Part shown: piece after piece, positions 16,230 through 28,200 of the stretch | Layout: each line of letters begins with the position of its first letter | Numbering within the stretch: position 1 is the stretch's first letter | Assembly: GCA_033283175.1 (NCBI GenBank) | Contig: JAWMQM010000001.1 | Coordinates: 186,001 to 250,000 of the forward strand | From: Pseudomaricurvus sp033283175 | Lineage (GTDB): Bacteria > Pseudomonadota > Gammaproteobacteria > Pseudomonadales > Cellvibrionaceae | Direction of reading: 5' to 3' | DNA: 64,000 nucleotides | Notes under the pieces: model-generated | Seen by the model: only the letters and a program-made list of their open reading frames with translations | Databases searched by the model: none | Told to the model about the DNA's origin: nothing | Position numbers and translations under genes: made by a program

Positions 16230-19200
16230 CTACTGATGATGAGTATGGTCTGGTGTCAATGTCGGGTCATCCAGCAAGGGGTCGAGCCCCGCAGCAACAT
16301 CGTCCGGTGATATGACCGCAGTTTGGGAGTCGTCCTGCGGATTGGCGGCCTGGTCCTGTTGGTCGAGAAAGTCCGCCAGCGCCGCAGGGTCCATTCCGCC
16401 AATCACCGCCGAGAGATCATCCATCACAGCACCGTGGCTGGTGAACACATCCACCAGACTGTCACCGAAGGTTTCATCGGGACCCGTAGAAGCCGCCACA
16501 GAGTCGTGCATTTCTGCCCCGGCACCCTTGAACAGATCGAGGTAATCATTGCCCGAGCCCTCCACGTTCTCCGGGGGAGCCGCCGTCAGGCCATCATGAT
16601 CCGGCGCACTTCCGCTAATGGATGTATCCTGATCCGCAACCAGCGAGTCATCTCCCCCGGCAGTGAGGTCTACGGTCGCTGTATCGTGATCAGCCAGCGG
16701 TGCGGCCTCTTCCCCGTTGGCCGCAATGTCCCCCTGGAGTTGATCGTGCAACTGTGACGCAGAATCATCGTCTGTCGCTACACCGTGCAAGACCACGAAA
16801 TCGCCTGCTTCATCAATATCAGGCTGATCCGCCGACACAAAGGCATCTGTCGAACTGACATCCACCATTCGCGCTGTGGGCGGCGGTGGTGGTGGTGCCG
16901 GACTCACAATTGGAATAATTTCAATCTGCGACGGCGTGTGCGCGTGATTCCAGCTGGTGACATGCACATCAGCCACATGTACGCCGTGCTGATAAATTTC
17001 AAATTCACCATAGTGGGCATCATGAGGGTTGCCGGTCATGGTGGGTGAGATCTGCACCATACCTGTGGCAGGATCAATAGCCGCTGTACCACCGGAGTAG
17101 GTCATGGTAGCGCCACTGAACTGATCCAGCGCAAAGCCCCCGGAGCTATCTGTCGACTGAATAACAAAGCTGTTGCCCACCACGTGCTGAGCGGTCACCA
17201 CCGGATTGGAGGCCGCCTCATCAGCGCCATCAATTACGATTGAGATATCCACGTAATCACCACCCGCTGTCACAACACGAATGGTATCTTTCAACGAGTC
17301 GCCGGCATTCAGGTTCTGAACCACCGGGTCATTATTGTTAGCCTGGTATTGCCAATTGCCATCCGCATCAATGCTGAACGTCCCGTACTGGGTGGCGACA
17401 TTGGTTTGCGGAACAATCGCTGATTCACCACTATCGGTGTCACTGACCACCAGATGGCCGCCGGTGCTGATGGCGGTGTCTTCGGTCACCGAACCGCCCA
17501 CCGCCCCACTGAATACGGGGCGGTCATCGGTCCCGGTAATGCTAATCACCAGATTTTGGATGTCGGTAGCACCAGCAGCATCCGTTACGGTGACAGGAAT
17601 CGTAAGTGTCTGTACCTGACCATCTGTTAGCGACTGGTATGTGGCGTGAGAGGGATCAAACTGCCAATTTCCATCGGCGTTGAAAACCAGTCCATCCACC
17701 GGATTGGCAATCGAGTAGGTCAGGTGGTCGCCGGCATCCGCATCCTGCGCGGTAATGGTTCCCAGGGCGCGAATACCATCTTCTTGTACTGAAACACTGC
17801 TGATGGGGTTCAGCGTCGGTGCGTCATTGACGTTATTAACTGTCAGATCAAAGGTGGTAGACGTTTGCGCCCCGTGGCTGTCGGTGGCCGTCACAGTTAC
17901 TTGTGTGGTGCCCACATCCCCATTGTCCGGTGTACCACTGAAAGTCCCGGTCGCCGCATCAAAACTCAACCACGCCGGCAAGGTGCCGGTGGACAGGGTC
18001 AGCGTATCGCCGCTGTCGACATCGGCAAACGTATCCGCCGGCATGCCAAAGCTGAAGGCTGCGCCTTCATCCGCTACCGGCGCCGTAATGACGTGGCTTA
18101 CCACGGGTGCGTCGTTGGTACCCGTCAGCTCGATGGTAATCGCATTACTGCTGGTAGAACCCGCCCCCGTGCTATCGGTTACCGTAACCGGAATAACCAA
18201 GGTTTTAGGCTCACCTTCCGCCAGCGATTGATAAGCCGCATCGGAAGGATCGAAAACCCAGCTGCCATCCGCATTGAGGGTAAATCCCGGTACATGCGCG
18301 GTCGTCGTATACTCAATGCTGTTTTGCGAATCCGGATCAAAAAAGCTCAACTGACTGGTGTACGCCCGGGCATCTTCCGCCAATGAAACCTGCGTATGTC
18401 CGGCAACCTTCGGCGCATCGTCCGTTCCAATTAACTTTATCTGCACCTGACCAACACCCACACCACCATGGCTGTCCATGACCGTGATCGGAATCAGGAT
18501 ATCCTGCTGCTGACCCGCCGCCAGGTGATTATAGGTACCGTTGGACGGATCAAAACTATAGGTTCCGTCGCGATTTAGATTGAACCCCGGCGCGCCAGTA
18601 TTCGTGCTATAGGTAAACGTCTCACCGGCGTCGGGATCGGTTGCCGTCAGGCTACCAAAGAAGGTGGTACTGCCTTCGTCCGCGGTGTGACTGACCGGCG
18701 CCAGCACCGGCGGATCGTTGACGTTGTTGACCGTCAGGTCAAAGGTGGTACTGACCTGCGCACCCGCACTGTCGGTCGCCGTCACAGTGACTTGCGTGGT
18801 GCCGAGATCGCCATTACCGGGTGTGCCGGTAAAGGTGCCGGTAGAGGCATCAAAGCTCAGCCAGGTTGGCAAGGTGCCGGTCGATAGTGTCAGTGTGTCG
18901 CCGCTATCGATATCGGTGAAGGTGTCCGGTGGCACTGTAAAGCTGAAGGCGCTGTGCTCGTCGATGACCTGATCGGTTACCGCACGGGTTAAAGTCGGCG
19001 CGTCATTGACGTTATTAACCGTCAGATCGAAGGTGGTACTGACCTGGGCACCGTGACTGTCAGTGGCTGTCACTGTGATCGGCACTGAACCCATATCGGC
19101 ATTGGCGGGCGTACCACTAAAGGTACCCGTGGCCGCATCAAAACTCAGCCAGGCCGGCAGGCCGGTAGCACTCAGTGTCAGACTGTCGCCGGTATCGATA

Positions 19201-22200
19201 TCGCTGAAAGTATCCGTCGGCAACGCAAAGCTGAAGGCGGCATCTTCGGTAGCGACCTGACTGGTGACCACATGACTCACTACCGGCGCATCATTGGTAC
19301 CCGTCACGTGAATAGTTATGGCATCACCGAGGGTGGTACTGGCCCCTGTGGCATCGGTAACGGTAATCGGAATGACAATGTCCAGCGGCTCACCCGCTGC
19401 CAGATGTTGATAGGCTGGATCAGAGGGATCGAAGGTGTAATGACCATCCGCTTGCAGGGTAAACCCGGGTTCTGATGCGGTGGTGGTGAATATCGCTCCG
19501 GCACCATGCTCGCCATCGTCGAAGTCATCCACCAGGAGTGTATTGGAAACTGGCCGGCCATCTTCATTGACCGGAACCGTGGCGCGGCCCACAAAGTGCG
19601 GCGCATCATTGGTACCGGTCACTTCAATAGTCAGGGTTCCGGTGCCTGTTGCACCGGACGCATCGGTCACGGTAATGGGTATGCTAAGTGTTTCCACCTT
19701 GCCATCGGGCAGATGGTTATAGGCGTTATCTGACGGATTGAAGCTCCAGCTTCCATCGCTGTTCAGTGTGAACCCCGGCACCGCGGTCGCAGTGCTGAAA
19801 CTAAAGGAGTCGCCGGTATCCGGATCCGTGGCTGTAAGCTGTCCGTTAACGCGTGTACCACCCTCATCCACCGACTGTGTCGACACCGGATCAAGCACCG
19901 GCGGATCGTTGACGTTATTCACGGTCAGGTTGAAAGTCGTGGCCACCAGATCACCGTGACTGTCGGTGGCCGTCACCGTAATCGGTACGGCGCCCACATC
20001 AGCATTGGCGGGTGTGCCGCTAAAGGTACCCGTGGCCGCATCAAAGCTCAGCCAGGCTGGCAGGCCTGTAGCCGTCAGGGTCAGGCTGTCACCAGCATCA
20101 ATATCCGCAAAGGTGCCAGCCGGCACGGCAAAGCTGAAGGCCTGCCCCTGATCTGTGGTTTGGTCGGTGACGGCTGCACTGACTGTGGGGGCATCATTGG
20201 TGCCTTCGATAGTCACCGTGATGGTATGTCGAGTACCGTCAGTGCTGGTGACTTCAATGCTGTCGGTTAACTGCTTGCCAGCCTCCAGTTGTTGAATAGC
20301 CGGATTGCTGTCCAGCGCCGTGTACGTCCAAAGCCCGCTGGCACCCCAGGTAAAACTGCCGTAACCATTATTACCATTACCATAGCCACTGACCAGCTGC
20401 GCCTCTCCCTGATCGACATCACTGACCTGTAAACGGCCGCTGGCGACGAGTGACTGGCCCTGCATATCTGCCGGGTTGTCTTCGTGAACGGTCACCGCAT
20501 CTGCACCGGTAATGACAGCCCCGTCATTAGTACCGGTCACTGTAATAGTCAGGTTCTGCGTATCTGCCGCTCCGGCAGCATCGGTGACGGTAATCGGGAT
20601 AACAATAGGGGCCGATGTCTGACCATCTGGCAAGGACTGATAGGCCGCATCGGACGGATCAAAACTCCAGCTACCGTCAGAATTTAACGTGAAGCCCGGA
20701 ACGCTGGTCGCAGAGCTGTAGGTCAGCGCATCGCCGCTATCCGGATCCGTGGCGGACAGCTGGCCGCTGGCCAGCTGTCCATCTTCATTCACCGCAACGC
20801 TGCTGATCGGATCCAGCACCGGTGCATCGTTGGTGTTGTTGACCGTCAAATTGAAAGTGGTGGCTACCAGATCACCGTGACTGTCTGTAGCCGTCACCGT
20901 AATCGGTACAGAACCCACATCGGCGTTCGCGGGTGTACCGCTAAAGGTACCCGTGGCCGCATCAAAACTCAGCCACGCAGGCAGGCCGGTAGCACTCAGG
21001 GTCAGACTGTCGCCGGTATCGATATCGCTGAAAGTATCCGCCGGCAACGCGAAGCTGAAGGCTGCATCTTCGGTAGCGACCTGGCTGGTGACCACATGAC
21101 TCACCACCGGCGCATCATTGGTGCCAGTCAGGTGAATGGTGATGGCATCACTGAGGCTTGTGCTGGCACCTGTGGCGTCAGTCACAGTGATAGGGATCAC
21201 CACTTCCAGCGGCTCACCCGCTGCCAGGTGTTGATAGGCTGGATCGGATGGATCAAAGGTGTAATGGCCATCCGCTTGCAGGGTAAACCCGGGTTCTGAT
21301 GCGGTGGTCGAGAAAGTCGCACCCGCGCCATGCTCGCCATCATCGAAGTCATCGACCAGTACGGTTTTTGCAACGAGCCGGCCATCTTCATTAACCGGAA
21401 CTGTGGTGCGACCCACCAGGTGAGGCGCATCATTGGTACCAGTCACTTCAATGGTCAGCGTACCGGTACCCGTGGCACCGGACGCATCGGTCACGGTAAT
21501 GGGTATGTTCAGTGTTTCTACCTTGCCATCGGGCAGATGGTTATAGGCATTGTCGGCAGGATTGAAATTCCAGCTACCGTCGTTGTTCAAGGTAAAACCG
21601 GGGACGGTGGAGGCCGTGCTGAAACTAAAGGAGTCGCCGGTATCCGGATCCGTGGCTGTAAGCTGTCCGTTAACGCGTGTACCACCCTCATCCACCGACT
21701 GTGTCGATACCGGATCAAGCACCGGTGGATCATTGACGTTATTGACCGTCAGATCAAACGTCGTCGTAACCGTCGCGCCGTGACTGTCGGTGGCACCAAC
21801 CAGCACCTGGACAGTGCCAACATCACTGTTGGCTGGCGTGCCACTGAAAGTACCCGTGGCTGCATCAAAACTCAGCCAGGCCGGAAGATTAGTTGCGGAG
21901 AATGTTAAGCTATCGCCGGTGTCGATATCGGCAAAGGTGTCAGCAGGAAGGGCAAAACTGAACGCGGTATCCTCGGCCACGCTTTGCTGAACAATCGAGT
22001 GCGATACCGTGGGGGCGTCATTGGTGCCGGTGATGTGAATGGTCACCACCTGATCCACACTCTGGCCGTGGCTGTCGGTCACCCGCACCGTAAAGCTGTC
22101 AGTCGCTGGCTCACCCTCACCCAGTTGATTGGTATGAGGGAAACTGTCGTCCAGACGGTAAGCCCATTGGCCGGTACCCGCCACAATGGCAAAGTGGCCG

Positions 22201-25200
22201 TAGGTGCCGTGACCGGGGTTATTACCACTGCCCACTACGGCCCATGTCAGAACATCGCCGCTATCCACGTCGACAGCACTCAACACACCGCCGGCCCGGT
22301 CCTGGGTATCTTCCACCACAGTGCCTGTAGCGGCAGTCGCCACACTGGTAATCACCGGTGCATCGTTGGTGCCGGTCAAGTTGATGATCAGATTTTGGGT
22401 GTCGCTGGCACCTTGGGAATCGGTTGCCGTCACCGCGACGGAAATCTGATGAGGCTGCCCTTCCGCCAGAGACTGGTAGGCCTGATCCGTCGGATCAAAG
22501 CTCCAGCTGCCATCGGCATTAACGGTCAGCCCGGGTATCGGGCTCGCAATGCTGAAGGTGAGCGTGTCTCCTGTATCCACATCGGTGGCAGTGAAACTGC
22601 CCTGGATGGTATTGCCGTCTTCGGTGGCACTGGCGGCCGGAACGGCACTGACCACCGGCGCATCGTTGGTGCCGGTGAGGTTGATGACCAGGCTTTGCGT
22701 GGTGGCGGCGCCCTGACTATCGGTACCGATGATGGGCACAATGATCTGGTGTGGCTCCCCTTCCCCCAGAGACTGATAGGCCGCATCGGTGGGATCGAAA
22801 GACCAGCTGCCGTCTGTGTTGACGGTCAGACCGGGAACCGGGCTGGCGATGCTGTAAGTGATGGTGTCAGCGTTATCAATATCGGTGCCGGTCATGGAAC
22901 CGGTAACCGTGTGACCATCCTCGGTGGCGCTGATCGCAGGCACGGCGTTGACCACCGGCACGTCATTGGTACCAGTGAGCTGGATCACCAGGTCCTGGGT
23001 GTCAGTGGCGCCCTGGGAATCGGTCCCGGTGATTGTCACGGTCAGGGTCTTAGGCTGGCCCTCGGCCAGGGACTGGTAAGCCTGATCCGCCGGATCGAAG
23101 CTCCAGGACCCATCTGCATTCACTGTCAAACCCGGTACCGGGCGGGCAATACTGTAGGTGATAGTGTCGCCGGCATCGGGATCGGAGCCCAGGAACTGGC
23201 CGCTGACCAGCTGGGCGTCCTCCTTCACGCTGACCGAGGCAATGGGCTGGAGCGTCGGCGCATCGTTGGTGTTGTCGACGGTCAGATTAAAGGTGGTGCT
23301 GGTATGCGCACCCTGTGTGTCAGTGGCAGTCACTGTGACCTGAACAGTCCCCACATCGCTGTTCGTCGGTGTGCCACTGAACGTACCCGTCGCTGCATCA
23401 AAACTCAGCCAGGCCGGGAGGTTGTTTGCACTCAGGGTAAAGCTATCACCGTGATCAATATCACTGAAGGTGTCCGCCGGCACCACGAAGCTGAACGCTG
23501 CATCTTCGGTAGCAGCTGGACTGGTCACCACATGGCTCACCACCGGTGCATCGTTGGTGCCGGTCAGGTGAATGGTGATGGCATCACGGAGAGTAGTACT
23601 GGCCCCCGTGGCATCGGTCACGGTGATGGGAATCACCAGATCCAGGGGTTCACCCGCTGCGAGACTCTGATACGCAGCATTGGACGGATCAAAGGTGTAG
23701 TGGCCATCCGGTTGCAAGGTGAAACCAGGCTCTGTGGACGTTGTGGTGAAGATCGCACCAGCACCGTGCTCGCCATCATCTATATCATTGACCGCTACCT
23801 GACTCGAAAAGACCCGGCCGTCTTCCACACGAGAAAATACTGAGGGACCACTCACAAACGGAGCATCATTGGTCCCCTTAATTTCGATCGTCAGGGTACC
23901 TGTGTCAGTAGCTCCGGCTGTATCCGTGACAGTAATCGGGACATTCAGCGTTTCAACCTTGCCATCGGGAAGATGGTTATAGGTATTATCCGATGGGTTA
24001 AAGCTCCAGCTACCATCACTGTTCAGCGTGAACCCATTGACGCTGGCGGTTGTGCTGAATGTGCGTGTATCGCCGGTGTCCGGATCGGTCGCGGTGAGCT
24101 GTCCTTGAATTTGTGCGCCGCCTTCATCCACTTTCTGAGTCGACACTGGAGACAGTACGGGCGGGTCGTTGACATTATTCACGGTCAGACTGAAAGTCGT
24201 GGAGACCTGCGCCCCAAAAGAATCCGTATCTGTGACAGTGATCTGGATCGACCCCACATCCGCGTTGGTGGGCGTACCCGAAAATTGTCCGGTAGCCGCA
24301 TCAAAATGTAACCAGGCAGGCAACCCGGAAACTGACAACACTGTAGTATCGTGTATATCGGTGTCCGTAAAAGTATCGGCCGGCAAAGCGAAGGTAAACG
24401 CAGCATCTTCGTTAGCCGTCTGGGCTAACGCGGCGTGATCGATACGGGGGGTATCATTGGTACCGTTAATCTGGATTCGAATATCCTGAGGTGTACCATC
24501 AACCGACTGTACCGTCACATAATCGATCAATTTCTCCCCTGGCATTAACTGCTGCACAGCATCCAGGCTATTGTCCAGATCATAGGTCCATGCACCATTG
24601 GCATCCAACGTCAGCTCGCCGTACTGCCCTTGCAGCGTGCCCGCCTGGAACACGGACTCACCTGCATCCGCGTCGGTAATACTGAGCCTGCCACTAACGG
24701 ACAGTTTATTGTCTTCTACGACCACACCGGACGTATGGCCTGTAATCACCGGAATATCATTCGTACCCGTCAGATGGATCACCAGATCCTGGGTGTCGGT
24801 GGCGCCCTGGGAGTCGGTTCCAGTGATGGTGACGGTAATATCTTTGACCTGCCCATCCGGCAACGACTGGTAGGTGGCGTGCGAGGGGTCGAAGCTCCAG
24901 CCGCCATCGGTGTTGAGAGTGAGACCGTCCACCGGACTGGCGATGCTGTAGATGATCTGATCGCCAGTATCGATATCGGTACCGGTGATGTGCCCGCTGA
25001 TCGCAGTGGCATCTTCATCGACGCTCTGCGCCGCGATGCTGTTCACCACTGGCGCGTCGTTAGTACCGGTGAGGTTGATGATTAAATTTTGGGAATCTAT
25101 GGCACCCGCCGCATCGGTGACGGTGATCGCAATGGTCAGAGTTTTGGGATCACCTTCGGCCAGGGATTGATAAGCCGCGTTAGAGGGATCAAAGCTGTAA

Positions 25201-28200
25201 CTACCGTCGGCGTTCAGGGTAAAGCCCGGTACGGCGTTGGCAATGGAGTAAGTCGCAGTATCACCCACATCCGGATCGGTCGAGGTGATCTGGCCGGTGA
25301 CCAGAGCGCCATCTTCCACCGTGGTGACCTGGCTGATCGGATCCAGCACCGGTGCATCGTTGACGTTGTTCACCACCAGGTCGAAGGTGGATGTGACGCT
25401 GGCACCGTGACTGTCGGTGGCCGTCACGGTGATCTGGGTGGTACCCACATCGCTGTTGGCTGGCGTACCGGTAAAGGTACCGGTGGCGGCATCGAAGCTG
25501 AGCCAGGACGGCAGCGACGAGGCTGTCAAACTGAGTGTATCGCCAGTATCAATATCGGCAAACGTACCCGCCGGCACACCGAAGCTGAAGGCACTGCCCT
25601 GATCGGTGGTCTGGTCCGTAAGTGCGGCGCTGACCGTGGGCACATCGTTGGTGCCGGTCAGGTGGATCACCAGATCCTGGGTATCGGTCGCCCCTTGGCT
25701 GTCGGTACCGGTGATAGTGACAGTGATGTCTTTGACCTGACCATCCGGTAACGACTGGTAAGTGGCGTGAGAGGGGTCAAAGCTCCAGCTGCCGTCGGAG
25801 TTCACGGTTAAGCCATCCACCGGACTGGCGATGCTGTAGGTAACGGTATCGCCGGCATCCACGTCCGAGCCGGTGACCTGGCCACTGATGGACGGTGCAT
25901 CTTCGTCCACACTCTGTGCGGCGATGCTGTTCACCACCGGCGCGTCGTTGGTACCGGTGAGGTTGATAATGAGATTTTGGGTATCGGTGGCACCCGCCGC
26001 ATCGGTCACGGTAACGGCAATGGTCAGGGTTTTGGGATCACCTTCCGCCAGGGATTGATAAGCGGCATTGGATGGATCAAAGCTGTAACTACCGTCGGCG
26101 TTCAGGGTAAAGCCCGGTACGGCGTTGGCAATGGAGTAAGTCGCAGTATCACCCACATCCGGATCAGTCGAGGTGATCTGGCCGCTGACCAGCGCACCGT
26201 CTTCCACCGTGGTGACCTGGCTGATGGAATCCAGCACCGGTGCATCGTTGATGTTGTTCACCACCAGGTCGAAGGTGGACGTCACCGTTGCGCCATGGCT
26301 ATCCGTGGCGGTGACGGTGATTGATGTCGTACCTACATCACTGTTTTGAGGTGTACCTGTGAATTGGCCAGTCGTTGCATCGAAGCTCAACCAAGCCGGC
26401 AAGCCCGAGGAGGATAAGGTTAAGGTATCGCCGCTGTCGATATCGGCGAATGTACCCGCTGGCACACCGAAGCTGAAGGTTGAGCCCTGATCGGCGGCCT
26501 GATCGGTCAGTGCAGCGCTGACCGTGGGCACATCGTTGGTGCCGGTCAGGTGGATCACCAGATCCTGGGTATCGGTCGCCCCTTGGCTGTCGGTTCCGGT
26601 GATAGCGACAGTGATGTCTTTGACCTGCCCGTCCGGTAACGACTGGTAAGTGGCGTGAGAGGGATCAAAGCTCCAGCTGCCGTCGGAGTTCACGGTAAGA
26701 CCGGGTACCGGACTGGCGATGCTGTAGGTGATTTGATCGCCGGCATCCACATCCGAACTGGTGACCTGGCCACTGATGGACGGTGCATCTTCGTCCACAC
26801 TCTGTGCGGCGATGCTGTTCACCACTGGCGCGTCGTTGGTGCCGGTGAGGTTGATGATTAAGTTTTGGGTATCGGTGGCACCCGCCGCATCGGTCACGGT
26901 AACGGCAATGGTCAGAGTTTTGGGATCACCTTCCGCCAGGGATTGATAAGCGGCATTGGATGGATCAAAGGTATAACTGCCGTCACTGTTGAGGGTGAAG
27001 CCCGGTACCGTGGCGGTGGTGCTGTAGGTAGCGCTATCCCCCACATCGATATCTGTCGAGGTAATCTGGCCGCTGACCAGCGCACCGTCTTCCACCGTGG
27101 CGACCTGGCTGATCGGATCCAGCACCGGTGCATCGTTGATGTTGTTCACCACCAGGTCGAAGGTGGAGGTCACCGTTGCGCCATGGCTATCCGTGGCCGT
27201 CACTGTGATCTGGGTGGTACCCACATCGCTGTTGGCTGGCGTACCGGTAAAGGTACCGGTGGCGGCATCGAAGCTGAGCCAGGACGGCAGCGACGAGGCT
27301 GTCAAACTGAGTGTATCGCCAGTATCAATATCGGCAAACGTACCCGCCGGCACACCGAAGCTGAAGGCACTGCCCTGATCGGTGGTCTGGTCCGTAAGTG
27401 CGGCGCTGACCGTGGGCACATCGTTGGTGCCGGTCAGGTGGATCACCAGATCCTGGGTATCGGTCGCCCCTTGGCTGTCGGTTCCGGTGATAGTGACGGT
27501 GATGTCTTTGACCTGCCCGTCCGGTAACGACTGGTAAGTGGTGTGAGAGGGATCAAAGCTCCAGCTGCCGTCGGAGTTCACGGTTAAGCCATCCACCGGA
27601 CTGGCGATGCTGTAGGTAACGGTATCGCCGGCATCCACATCCGAACTGGTGACCTGGCCACTGATGGACGGTGCATCTTCGTCCACACTCTGTGCGGCGA
27701 TGCTGTTCACCACCGGGGCGTCGTTGGTACCGGTGAGGTTGATAATGAGATTTTGGGTATCGGTGGCACCCGCCGCATCGGTGACGGTGATCGCAATGGT
27801 CAGGGTTTTGGGATCACCTTCGGCCAGGGATTGATAAGCCGCGTTAGAGGGATCAAAGCTGTAACTACCGTCGGCGTTCAGGGTAAAGCCCGGTACGGCG
27901 TTGGCAATGGAGTAAGTCGCAGTATCACCCACATCCGGATCCGTCGAGGTGATCTGGCCGCTGACCAGAGCGCCATCTTCCACCGTGGTGACCTGGCTGA
28001 TCGGGTCCAGCACCGGTGCATCGTTGACGTTGTTCACCACCAGGTCGAAGGTGGAGGTGACGCTGGCACCGTGACTGTCGGTGGCCGTCACGGTGATCTG
28101 GGTGGTACCCACATCGCTGTTGGCTGGCGTACCGGTAAAGGTGCCGGTGGCGGCATCGAAGCTGAGCCAGGACGGCAAGCTGCTGGTGGTGAGTGTCAGG

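Noticed and set aside
21984..23843. 619-codon open frame antisense within the adhesin gene (and similar ones at 17-29 kb)
   Set aside because: They mirror the repeat structure of the adhesin on the opposite strand and show no independent homology or ribosome sites.
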